Positions 43,501 through 54,720 of a stretch of 64,000 nucleotides of DNA are shown here, piece after piece. The notes under the pieces were generated by a model. The model was not told where the DNA came from, searched no databases, and saw only the letters and a program-made list of their open reading frames with translations. The stretch spans positions 4,021,896-4,085,895 of the forward strand of contig JABAKD010000014.1 of NCBI GenBank assembly GCA_012845835.1, given 5' to 3'. The translations under genes and the position numbers were made by a program. The first letter of the stretch is position 1. Every line of letters starts with the position of its first letter. The DNA is from Undaria pinnatifida (lineage: Eukaryota > Sar > Phaeophyceae > Laminariales > Alariaceae).

Positions 43501-46500
43501 GCGCTGCGAGGGTGACAAGTGCCGCGAGGACCAGTGCTGCGTGAGGAAGCACGTCGTGGAGAAGAAACGTGAGTGCTCCATTTATTTATTTTTTGTGATT
43601 TTTCAATATCGTCGTCAGACTGACAGGTAGGTTCCGACAGCACAGACAGCAGTTGTTGTTACTGTGTTTTTTATGACTAACATATTGCATTAATAATGAT
43701 GGTATTAATAGCAACATGTATGTACGGTGTTGTGGTGGGTGGTTCTGGGAGTTGGGTGGGAAAGGTTAGCTTGTCTGGTAGTTGGGGTGCGAAGGAAGGT
43801 GGGTAGGTCAAGGTCTCCACGCGTTTTTTGTCTCGATTTCTTTAATTATTTTTCTTCGTTTCGTTTTGGAAACGATTCTTGTCAAGTAAAAGAAACGGTT
43901 CTAGAAAACCTTACCCCCCCCCCCCCCCTTCTCCGTCCCTACGTACCTCCCCCCTCCCCCTTCGTTTTGTAATGGTTCTGCAGCGAGGAAGAAGTGCTAT
44001 GAGCACAGGTGCCCCGACTACTACTACCACCGCGACGACGCCTACGACGTCGAGTGCGACTACGAGTACGGCTGCAAAGACGAGGACTGCTGCGAAAAAG
44101 AATGTGAGTCCCTCCTCCTCCTCCTCCTCCTTCTCCATCTATCTATCAAAGTCTGTCGCCTCTGTAAAATAATTAGCTATGAGTTTTTTCCTGGGCTGAC
44201 ACACTCTTGTTTTGTATCTCCGCCTCCTGCACTATTAGCTACCTCCCTCTGGTAGCTAACGTTGTTTTTTGTCTCGCTTTTTGTTGCTGTTGTTTATTTT
44301 TGTCGTTCGGAAACGAGTCTTTCTTGTCACTTTTTAAACGATTCTTGCCACTTTTCTATTTTCCGTTTCTTGAAAAGGTTTGTTGCATTATCCAACGCCC
44401 CTGCCCTACACCTGTGTACCTCTCCCCCTCCCCTCGTTTGCTTTGTAATGACTACAGCGAGGAAGACGTGCTCTGAACACAGGTGCCCCGACAAGTACTA
44501 CCACCGCGACGACGCCTACGACGTAGAATGCGACTACGAGTACGGCTGCAAAGACGAGGACTGCTGCGAAAAGCGCGTCGAGGAGAAGAAACGTGAGCCA
44601 TCTTTTTTTTATATATTATGGCTTCTTCCAAACAATAAATAAATCGTTAGTCAAGTCAGTCCACGCTTATCATTTTAGTTTATGTTCTATAGACTATAGA
44701 CTATACTACAGAACTATAGTTTAGTTTTTTTATGGCGTTTTTACGACAACACACTAACTAGTAGTCTAGAAGAAGATCTGTAATAATGAATGAATGCTAC
44801 GACGTGAAGCAACCGAGTACAGACAGCAGCAGTTTGTTAGTTGTTGCGTACCAGGGGTACAATATTTTTAAGGTATTGATGTCAGCTAGCGTTGGGTTGC
44901 GTAAGCAACTGAGTTAAATCGACACACGACGCGTATGACAATACGTGGTAGTGTAGTGAGCTAAAAAACCTTTATTTTTCCCCATCCGCCGGAGGATAAA
45001 AAAACTACGAGTGCGGGGTGGTGGGTGGATGGTGGTGGATGGTTAGGTTGAGGCGAGGTCGTTTTTTTTTTCTCGCCGTTTTTTTTTTTGTAGATATAAA
45101 GAGGTTCTCAGTCGTTTTATTTTTTGTTTTTTTGTTTTTCGTCGTTTGGAAACGATTCGTCGCTCTTTATTTTTCGTTTCTTGAAACACGTTTATTGCAT
45201 TATCCAACGCCCCCCCCCCCCCCCCCCCCGTCCGTACCTTCCCACCCTCCCCTCCCCTTGCTTTGTAATGACTCTCCAGCGAGGAAGACGTGCTCTGAAC
45301 ACAGGTGCCCCGACAAGTACTACAACCGCGACGACGCGTACGACGTAGAGTGCGACTACGAGTACGGCTGCAAAGACGAGGACTGCTGCGAAGAGCGCGT
45401 GGAGGAGAAGAAACGTGAGCCATCTAGACTAGATAGATGGTTACGTTGAGGCGAGGTCGTTTTTTTTTTTCTCGCTGTTTTTTTTTTTGTAGATAAAGAG
45501 GTTCTGTCGTTTATCTTTTTTGTTATTTTTTGGTCGTTTGGAAACGATTCATCGCTCTTTATTTTTCGTTTCTTGAAACACTTTTATTGCATTATCCAAC
45601 GCCCCCCCCCCCCCGTCCGTACCCCCTCCCGTTGATTTGTAATGACTCCCCAGCGAGGAAGACGTGCTCTGAACACAGGTGCCCCGACAAGTACTACAAC
45701 CGCGACGACGCGTACGACGTAGAGTGCGACTACGAGTACGGCTGCAAAGACGAGGACTGCTGCGAAAAGCGCGTGGAGGAGAAGAAACGTGAGCCATCTA
45801 GACTAGATGGTTAGGTTGAGGCGAGGTCGTTTTTTTTCTTCTCGCTGTTTTTTTTTTTGTAGATAAAGAGGTTCTTCTGTCGTTTTATCTTTTTTGTTAT
45901 TTTTTGGTCGTTTGGAAACGATTCGTCGCTCTTTATTTTTCGTTTCTTGAAACACTTTTATTGCATTATCCAACGCCCCCCCCCCGCCCCGTCCGTACCT
46001 TCCCACCTCCCCCTCCCCTTGATTTGTAATGACTCTCCAGCGAGGAAGACGTGCTCTGAACACAGGTGCCCCGACAAGTACTACAACCGCGACGACGCCT
46101 ACGACGTAGAGTGCGACTACGAGTACGGCTGCAAAGACGAGGACTGCTGCGAAAAGCGCGTGGAGGAGAAGAAACGTGAGCCATCTAGACTAGATGGTTA
46201 CGTTGAGGCGAGGTCGTTTTTTTTTTTCTCCCTGTTTTTTTTTCTTGTAGATAAAGAGGTTCTTCTGTCGTTTTGCTTTTTTGCTTTTTTTTGGTCGTTT
46301 AGAAACGATTCGTCGCTCTTTATTTTTCGTTTCTCGAAACACTTTTATTGCATTATCCAACGCCTCCCCCCCCCCCCCCGCTCCGTACCTTCCCACCCCC
46401 CCCTCCCCTTACTTTGTAATGACTCTACAGCGAGGAAGACGTGCTCTGAACACAGGTGCCCCGACAAGTACTACAACCGCGACGACGCGTACGACGTGGA

Positions 46501-49500
46501 GTGCGACTACGAGTACGGCTGCAAAGACGAGGACTGCTGCGAAAAGCGCGTGGAGGAGAAGAAACGTGAGCCATCTAGACTAGATGGTTACGTTGAGGCG
46601 AGGTCGTTTTTTTTTTTCTCGCTGCTTTTTTTTTTTGTAGATAAAGAGGTTCTTCTGTCGTTTTTTTTTTTTTTTTTTTGGTCGTTTGGAAACGATTCGT
46701 CGCTCTTTATTTTTCTTTCGTTTCTTGAAACACGTTTATTGCATTATCCAACGCCTCCCCCCCCCCCCCCGTCCGTACCTTCCCATCTCCCCCTCCCCTT
46801 GCTTTGTAATGACTCTACAGCGAGGAAGACGTGCTCTGAACACAGGTGCCCCGACAAGTACTACAACCGCGACGACGCCTACGACGTGGAGTGCGACTAC
46901 GAGTACGGCTGCAAAGACGAGGACTGCTGCGAAGAGCGCGTCGAGGAGAAGAAACGTGAGCATGACAACTTTTAACACTAGGAAGAGTTGTATAATAATG
47001 AACATAGCGACGTGTGCGGGGAGGGGAGGGGGGTTGGGTGGGGTTGGCTAGGTTCTGAAGGTTGGGCTCAATTGTTGTTTTTTAATTTTTTTATTCACTG
47101 TTTTTTTGTTTCTTGTTCTTTGTGTCGTCGTTTTGGAAACGCTTGAATCTCAGGTGCGTTTTTTTTTTTTTTTTTTCTTGTCTTTTGGCTTTGTTTTGTG
47201 ATCGTTTTTGGAAACGATTCGCCACCTTCTTACTTTTGTGTCTTGAAAACGTGCTGCATTGTCTAACGCCCCTCCTCCCCTACCTGCGTACCTCTCCCCT
47301 TCCCCCCCTTGTTTTGTAATGATTCTGCAGCGAGGAAGAAGTGCTATGAACACAGGTGCCCCGACTACTACTACCACCGCGACGACGCCTACGACGTAGA
47401 GTGCGACTACGAGTACGGCTGCAAAGACGAGGACTGCTGCGAAAAAGAATGTGAGTTCCTCCTCCTCCTCCTCCCTCCCTCCATTCATCAAGAGTCCGTC
47501 TGTGTAGCTATAGCTTCTTTCCTGGGGTAGCTGACGACACTCTTGTTGCGACAGACACATGGTGAAAGGCTGACACACATGGTAAAAAGTCGCTTTTCGG
47601 TTCCATGTACGTTTTCTTCTGTTTGCCGAATTTTTCGCTTCAAAAATCGTTTTTGCTCTGTGTTCCACTTCTAAATACTGTTTTCCCTCTATTTCAACCT
47701 GCCTCTTTTCTTTGATCTCCAATTCACAGCGAGGCCCACGTGCTCCAAGTACGACTGCCCCGACTACTACTACCTGCGCGACGACGCCTACGAATGCAAA
47801 GGATACGAGTGCACCAAGGACGAATGCTGCGAGAAAGAATGTGAGTTACAGCAACTACTCGTATTTATTATTACTACGTCGAATGCTAGACAAACTTTGC
47901 CTGCACGGGTCGTCTAGGTCGTCTATATCTGGGTCCATTTTTTTCGTCTGATTTGTGAAACTTTTTCTACGTTCTTCGTGCGTTTTTTTTATGTTTTCGC
48001 TTCGAAAATCGTTTTTTTTTCCTGTATTCCACAATACACCAAGGACGAATGCTGCGAGAAAGAACGTGAGTCACAGCTAACATTTCGTACATTTTTACGT
48101 CGAATTTGTAAAAAGAGTCGAACATTTGTATTATCTCACCCGTTTTGTGCTGTCTTTTCACTTATATTCTGGTAAATGTTTCTTCTGTTTTTTCTTCTGC
48201 CTGTCTTTTTTTCTCCAATTCACAGCGAAGCCCAGGTGCGACAAGTACGACTGCCCCAAGCACTACTACCCGCGCGAGGGCGCCGACAAATGCGAAGGAT
48301 ACGAGTGCACTAAGGACGAATGCTGCGAGAAAGAATGTGAGTCACGCAGCGCAGTTTATCACCCATCATACTTGAAGAAAAATGTTTTTAAGAACTAAAA
48401 AAGAGTCACAGTTTTCGTAAATTTTTATGCCAATTTGGTAGTAATGAGTCAACAGAATGTGAACCTATAGCTTAACTTTCCCGTTTTGTGCTGTGTTCCA
48501 TTCTTTCTTCTAATAGGGTTCCCGTCTACTTTTTGCTGTGCATTTTTTTTTTTTTTTCTCTCGAATTCACAGCGAAGCCCAGGTGCGACGAATACTACTG
48601 CCCCAAGCACTACTACCCGCGCGATGGCGCCGACAAATGCGAGGGATACGAGTGCACCAAGGACGAATGCTGCGAGAAGGAATGTAAGTCGCAGCAGCTA
48701 CTACTAGTAGTTGCTGTCGAATTTGTATTTTAATGATGTAAGAAGCTCTAGGTAACAGTTTTTATCTCCCCCGTGTTTATTGTTTGATTGATACAACACA
48801 CCCGCTCTGATTCTTGATCCTAGACAAGGAAAAAAGCAAAAAAACAATAGTAAATCAAGGTAAAAGAAAGGAGAGTGCTAAGCGCACCGGGAACGAAAAA
48901 TTCACTAGCCTGTGGTTTACATTTTTCTAATAGATGGAGTGTTCCCCCTCTATTTTTCCTGCCTGTTTTTTCAATTCACAGCGAGGCCCAGGTGCGACGA
49001 ATACGAATGCCCCAAGTACTACTACTCGCGTGAAGACGCCTACGAATGCGAAGGGTACGAGTGCACCAAGGACGAGTGCTGCGAGAAGAAATGTGAGTCA
49101 CAGCAGCTGCTCGTATTATTACTATTAATACGTCGAATTTGTATATCAATGATGTAGTAAAAAGAGTCAACAATTTTTATCTCCCCCGTGTTTATTGTTT
49201 GATTGATACACACCCGCTCTGATTCTACACTTTAGACAAGAAAAAACAAAAAAACAATAGTAAATCGAGTTAAAAGAAAGGAGAGTGCTAAGCGCACCGG
49301 GAACGAAAAATTCACTAGCCTGTGGTTTATATTTTTCTAATAAGAGTGTTTCCGTCTATTCTGCCTGTTTTTTCATTTCACAGCGAGGCCCAGGTGCGAC
49401 GAATACGAATGCCCCAAGTACTACTACTCGCGTGAGGACGCCTACGAATGCGAAGGGTACGAGTGCACCAAGGACGAATGCTGCGAGAAGAAATGTGAGT

Positions 49501-51977
49501 CACAACACACCCGCTCTGATTCTTGATCCTAGACAAGGAAAAAACAAAAAAAACATTAGTAAATCAAGGTAAAAGAAAGGAGAGTGCTAAGCACACCGGG
49601 AACGAAAAATTCACTAGCCTGTGGTTTACATTTTTCTAATAGAAAGAGTGTTCCCACTCTATTTTTCCTGCCTGTTTTTTCAATTCACAGCGAGGCCCAG
49701 GTGCGACGAATACTACTGCCCCAAGCACTACTACCCGCGCGATGGCGCCTACGAATGCGAAGGGTACGAGTGCACCAAGGACGAATGCTGCGAGAAGGAA
49801 TGTAAGTCGCAGCAGCTACTACTATTTGCTGTCGAATTTGTATTTTAATGATGTAAGAAGCTCTAGGTAACAGTTTTTATCTTCCCCGTGTTTATTGTTT
49901 GATTGATACAACACACCCGCTCTGATTCTTGATCCTAGACAAGGAAAAAACAAAAAAACAATAGTGAATCAAGGTAAAAGAAAGGAGAGTGCTAAGCGCA
50001 CCGGGAACGAAAATTCACTAGCCTGTGGTTTACATTTTTCTAATAGATAGAGTGTTCCCCCTCTATTTTTCCTGCCTGTTTTTTCAATTCACAGCGAGGC
50101 CCAGGTGCGACGAATACGACTGCCCCAAGTACTACTACTCGCGTGGGGACGCCTACGAATGCGAAGGGTACGAGTGCACGAAGGACGAATGCTGCGAGAA
50201 GGAATGTGAGTCACAGCAGCTACTCGTACCATAAGCTACGTCGAATAATATGATGTAGTAAAAAAAGTCAACAGTTTTTGCCTCCCTCGTTTTGTTTCAT
50301 TTATTCTAATTTTGTTTTTTCCTCTTTTTTTTTTTTTTTTGTCCCTTTTTCTCCTACTTAATTCACAGCGAGGGCCACGTGCGACAAGTACCACTGCCCC
50401 GAGTACTACTACCCGCGCGAGGGCGCCGACAAATGCGAGGGATACGAGTGCACCAAGGACGAATGCTGCGAGAAAAAATGTGAGTCAAAAGCGCAGTTTA
50501 ACGCTTTATCGCCCATAATATACTTGAAATACTTTTATTACTGATGTAAGGGTCAGGTGTGAGCAGTTTTCATTTTCTCCCCCATTCTATCTGTGTTCCA
50601 CTTTCTTCTGTGTTGTTCCCCTCTAATCATTTTTCCTGCGTCTTTTTTTCTTGTTCTCCAATTAATTCACAGCGAGGCCCAGGTGCTCCGAAGACGTCTG
50701 CCCCGACTACTACCAGCTGCGCGAAGACGCCAAGGGCAAGGATTGCGAAGGATACGACGAGTGCACCAAGGACGAATGCTGCGAGAAAGAATGTGAGAGT
50801 CGCAGCAGCAGCAGTTATTACCCATCGCCCAGACCAAGGTTTCGTCGTGTACGTGTTTTTCGTCGGTTTCTGTTCAACATTTTTCACCTCCCCCGCAGAG
50901 AGCGACAGTTTTCACCTCTCCCCCCCCCCGCCCCCCTCCGTCCACTTCTGTGGTCTTTTTTCCCCCCCCGTCTTATATGTCTTGTTCGTCGGTTCTGTGC
51001 CAAACATTTTTCACCTCCCCCGCAGAGAGCGAACATTTTTCACCTCCACTCCCCCCCCCCGCCCCCCCCCCCGCCGTCCACTTCTGTGGTCTTTTTTTTC
51101 CCCCGTCCACTTCTGTGTGGTCTTTTTTAGTTTTTTCGTCTACACTTTATTTTGCGCTACGTACTGTGGTGATCCCGGCGGCGGTGGGTACTTGTAGGAT
51201 AAATGAGTAGGATAAATGAGAACAACCGTTCGTTGGTACGATGGCTCCCATCCGACGACCTGGTGGTTCGGAATAAATGAAAACGGGCAGAACAATAATC
51301 AGGGGTTACGCGCGGAGTCAAGTCGACCAAAAACAAAAACACAAAAACACAAACGAGTCATCATCCCACGGTGGTAGGGGTTGCACCCAAAAGTCCCTGA
51401 GCGCCTGCCTGCCTTACATGAGGAACTCAATATCTCACCCTAAAAATGACTTTGGTTAAAAAGGCGTTCGTTCGCAAAAAAACCCGACCAAGATTCTGTG
51501 CCTTACCTTAGTCCAAAAATATAATGTACTCGTGAAACGACTTCATTGATCGGCAGTTCCTCACATGAGGAACTCAATGCGTTTTGGGGTAGAAAGTGCA
51601 ACCCCTACCGTGGCATGACTCAAACACAAACCGAATGAGATCGTTACATGGGGGGGGGGGGGGGGGGTAGAGGTAGCGCGCGCGCAAAAACCATCGATCG
51701 ATCGATCTTGCTGTTTTTTTATATGTGCTTTTTTTACATAATAAAACAGTTATTTGTAAATATAGCATCGCCAAACTTCTGGTATTATATATATATATAT
51801 ATATCTAAACCATTCCTTCATTTTTTTCATTTTCTCATTGCAGCGAGGCGCGGCGGCGAGAAGTGCTCCGACTACACCTGCTCCGACTACTACAAGCCGC
51901 GCGACGACGCCAGGGACACTGAGTGCGACTACAAGCGCGGCTGCCGCGACGAGGACTGCTGCGAGAAGTCGAAGTAA
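40454..51977 (+). CDS. Gene B: secreted modular protein with about 21 six-cysteine modules
   Basis: Twenty-two exons: 40454-40544, 41947-41999, 42835-43057, 43434-43568, 43984-44103, 44458-44592, 45280-45414, 45654-45788, 46041-46175, 46431-46565, 46821-46955, 47331-47450, 47730-47840, 48226-48336, 48573-48683, 48982-49092, 49384-49494, 49691-49801, 50095-50205, 50369-50479, 50673-50792 and 51844-51977. They total 2694 nt, 897 residues plus TAA, with no frame break. Intron 2 is phase 0; all others are phase 1, so each module exon is a symmetric 1-1 cassette. Order: signal peptide, RGRR segment, double module, CNSIG-type module, eight long modules (C-x4-C-x14-C-x5-C-x4-CC), eight short modules (C-x4-C-x12-C-x4-C-x4-CC), two terminal modules. 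Linkers are rich in Glu/Lys (EKRVEEKK). Very acidic, no transmembrane segment after the leader. Probably secreted; function unknown. Confidence 0.83.
40545..41946 (+). other. Gene B intron 1
   Basis: 1402 nt. Near 40750-40920 it carries a segment present twice (AGCACGCAATGCTTCGAGC type), homologous to gene A intron 1 at 38700-38780. 41040-41160 is homologous to 38060-38200 in reverse. CAGCAG-rich stretches occur at 41240-41720. No exon. Confidence 0.6.
41947..41999 (+). CDS. Gene B exon 2, RGRR propeptide segment
   Basis: 53 nt after CTTCCAG, reading [17 protein letters not shown] and ending in phase 0 before GTGAGA. RGRR fits the R-x-K/R-R rule of furin/kexin-type proteases, which is inference only. 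Confidence 0.72.
42835..43568 (+). CDS. Gene B exons 3 and 4, founder-type modules
   Basis: Exon 3 (42835-43057) carries two modules without an intron between them ([17 protein letters not shown] and [18 protein letters not shown]). Exon 4 (43434-43568) carries [20 protein letters not shown]. They match gene A exons 3 and 4 one to one, so this part predates the split of the pair. Confidence 0.88.
43984..47450 (+). CDS. Gene B exons 5-12, long-type modules
   Basis: Eight cassettes. Exons 5 and 12 (120 nt) end EKE; exons 6-11 (135 nt) end in the EKRVEEKK or EERVEEKK linker. The protein motif is [20 protein letters not shown] then EYGCKDEDCC. Exons 7-11 and their introns are nearly identical 374-390-bp units, so most copies are young. 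A poly-C tract and a TTTGTAATGACT-CAG acceptor region are repeated before each exon. Confidence 0.9.
47730..50479 (+). CDS. Gene B exons 13-20, short-type modules
   Basis: Eight 111-nt cassettes preceded by AATTCACAG: RCDEYDCPKYYYSRGDAYEC, EGYECTKDECCEKE. They lack two residues before the third cysteine and one after it compared with exons 5-12. Exons 16-19 lie in about 300-410-bp units with nearly identical introns. Exons 15 and 18 use a GTAAGT donor, the rest GTGAGT. Confidence 0.9.
48038..48065 (+). pseudogene. Relic of a module exon inside intron 13
   Basis: It repeats the 3' end of a short-type exon (ACCAAGGACGAATGCTGCGA) with an intact GTGAGT donor but no acceptor at the proper place. 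Splicing at its only AG would create TGA in frame. Confidence 0.7.
50673..50792 (+). CDS. Gene B exon 21, intermediate module
   Basis: 120 nt: CSEDVCPDYYQLREDAKGKD then CEGYDECTKDECCEKE. The spacing is the long type but the sequence is close to the short type. Donor GTGAGA. Confidence 0.85.
51358..51620. mobile_element. MITE-5 in gene B intron 21
   Basis: The ends TCATCCCACGGTGGTAGGGG and CCCCTACCGTGGCATGA are inverted relative to each other. The interior CTCACATGAGGAACTCAATG occurs near both ends. Relatives lie at 60295-60545 and 60750-60835. Confidence 0.7.
51844..51977 (+). CDS. Gene B exon 22, terminal module and stop
   Basis: RRGGEKCSDYTCSDYYKPRD, DTECDYKRGCRDEDCCEKSK then TAA. The module most resembles gene A exons 5-7 (YYKPRD). 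A donor-like GTGAGT follows four bases after the stop, as in an internal exon. Confidence 0.88.
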
Positions 51978-54720
51978 ATTGTGAGTTTCATCATCGTACG
52001 CTCTTCTTCTTCTTTTTTTCCACTGGTATATATATTTTTTTTGTCTTTTGGCGTCGAAATTTGTTGCTGTTTTTTTTTTTTTTTTTGCTTCTCGGTGCCC
52101 TTGTTTTTTAAGGTACGCGTGATCGACGGTTGCTAAGCGAACGATAAGATAGGCACCATCAGGTTCGTTTTGAGTATCATATCGAACTACGTTTTATTAA
52201 AATGTTTTCCCCATCTCACAAGACACGCTCCTCAACAACAAACTCACTCTTCTCCCCTCCTCCGCTCCGTCCTTGCCCCCTTCCACTTTTTTTTTTTTTT
52301 TGCTTCTTTCTCGCCCCCCCCCCCCCCCCCCGCCCCCCTCCATTTTGTTTTTAAGACGGCATCAAGGGGCACGAGTAAAGGCATGGCTCAAAAGCTGTCT
52401 TTATACCATGCCACCCCCGTCCCATCGTCTCATCGTCACAAACCAAGTGCTTTGACAACCAAGCACGGCGTGATGGAATCGAGAGCGCCCCATCCTTTCC
52501 TTAAGGGCGTGAGAGGGGGAAAAAATGCAAGGGAAATTTGAGGCCAAACGTCCCGATTTCTCTTTGTGTTGCCGACCAACCGACCTGCTTGCTGTGTTTT
52601 CTTGGGTCGCGTGAAACACACTGGCTGGCTTGTGGTACGATTTTTTTGTAAGCAGTAAGTTCCTTGGAACGTAATGTAGAGCGTGGTACGGAGGGGGCGG
52701 AGGGGGGGGGGGAGGGGTTGGTAGGTTCGGGCAGCCCTAAGCATTTGACGACCTAAATCTTTTCCAGTCTTTTGTCACCGTGGGGGGTGATTTGATTGGT
52801 GCGATGGTACCCGGTGCGGGGGGCCGTTGATTTAATTACACATTACAGAGCCTTTTTTAATGTGAAAATGACAAGACATACTATACGTAGATTGGGCGGA
52901 TTTTTTTTTTTTTTGACGATTCTAGTGTAATCCTTTCTAGTTTTTGTCACAAGAAGTTGGGTGGTTTTGATTGGTGCGATGATGCCTCGTGCGCGCGGGG
53001 GGGTGCAGTTGATCTTAAATCACCAAAAAGCCTTTTTTGATGTATACCATGCGCGCGTCCCGTATAGCTGGGGCTCAACTCGTTGGGGCCCGTGACAGCG
53101 GCAAATATTAATTGTACCTACCTACCTGGTCTCCTCCATTGTATATTATATACATACATGGTGGACCTACCTTTTTTTTCGTTCAATTTTTTTGGCGTGC
53201 GTTCGTGGTGTAGTATGATCACAGTAGTAGCTGAAAGGGTGACGGCGGGGTGTTTTGTGCCGAAACCCCAAATACTGTGTTAATAAGCTGCCACGAAACG
53301 GCACATGCGCTCGACGTACACTCGGATTGTTGCCTCCGTCGTCGCCTCAGCTCTATTCCTGCTTTAGCTGTCTTTCTGCTTTTCGATTTTTTGTATGCTG
53401 CGAGGTGTTTTGGGTGTGGGGCGAGGAGCGTGTGGCGTAAGCAGTAAAAGACCCATACTACTGCTGTACACGACAAGCAGCACGTTGCTCTCTCTGAGTT
53501 TTGTGTAATAGTTGTGCGGTCTTTAGCGTAGTGTTACTCTTACTTGTGGGAGTTTCGCAACGTTACGTTGCACGGAAGAAACTTGCGTTTCTACTTCTTT
53601 TTGCTTGCAACTCTCTTACGTCTACTAGTAGCACTACTACATAATGTTGTGTTTAGTTCGTTTTTTGGCAACCGTAATTAAAACCTTGCGTTGAATATAA
53701 TTGCGTAGTCCCGTAGTGTTTCGCGGTAAATAATACCGGGTAGACCTTTTAGTGGTAAATGTACCTTTTTAGTGGTAAATAATACCTATTTTTAGCTGCC
53801 TTAAGAATAGACTCTTTTTCGTCCTCCTCTGTGGAAAGCGATATACACCCGTCCATTCTGCTGGTGGTGGGGTTGTGCGCGTGTGGATTGAGATTTCCCT
53901 TTTTTTCTGTACATTTTGGCTCTCTAGCCTTCCTCTGGGGCCGGTAATCTCAAGTTAGTTGTGTAATAATTAACGATTCAATAATAAATAATAAACTATC
54001 AACTCAAGTTTTAATGTTGCGTTAGCATTATGAGTTCCGCTTTTTTTTTTCTTCTATCTTTCATCATCATGACATGAATGAACATGAGCTCGATTTTTGA
54101 GTTCCATCATGACGATGGCGAGAGGGAGACAGACATGAGACGCTGACGAGATTTCTCTCGCGATCTGTCTGGGCCTCGTGATGATGACGAGGATTTGTCA
54201 TGAGACGGGTGGACGAGATTTCTGATCTCGCTGTCTCTGCCTCGAGAGTTCTAGATATATATATTGTGTGCCGCTTTTTTTCCAGTCAAAAATAAACGAG
54301 AGTGTGAACATTTTATTTTGAGCATGTTTTTTTGGTAAAAAAGTCACTGCGAGATATTATTAAATTTATATGTCATAATCATGAACTTGATGATATAACG
54401 AACATCGTCATAATATCGAATTTGGTTTTTGAGCTATTAATAAATAGTATGGTCAACTTGACGAGAGACAGATTTTTTCTCTTCCGGTCGGCCTGCCTCA
54501 AATGTGCTGTTGTTGCTTACCTCCGTTATTTTTTCCAAGACATATATATCTGTTGACCCGGATAGCTACACTGTAGTTGCAAGTGGAGTCGCCGAAACAT
54601 CCCCAAACCTCCCACAACTCATCACATCTCACCCACCAACATGACGGGATACTCAATAAGCAGACTACCTATACATACAAACGCTTTCCTGTCAAATCCC
54701 CCCCCCCCCCCCCCCCCCCC
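51978..54720. other. Right-arm sequence downstream of gene B, no gene
   Basis: It is homologous to the left arm in reverse order: 52330-52560, 52620-53700, 53870-54030 and 54100-54190. It contains poly-T and poly-C tracts (for example 52315-52331 and about 54698-54721) and a TCATCATGAC-rich segment (54060-54220). Short ORFs are not supported. Confidence 0.65.

Noticed and set aside
45947-46975. 342-codon continuous ORF as a single exon
   Set aside because: It contains three perfect intron boundaries (GTGAGC...CTCCAG/CTACAG) around module exons, and the rest of the gene is clearly spliced. Kept only as a possible intron-retention form.
48797-50020. Intron-encoded small RNA conserved in four copies (AAAGGAGAGTGCTAAGCGCA)
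   Set aside because: The whole exon-intron unit is nearly identical, so recent duplication explains the conservation; no C/D or H/ACA structure was found.
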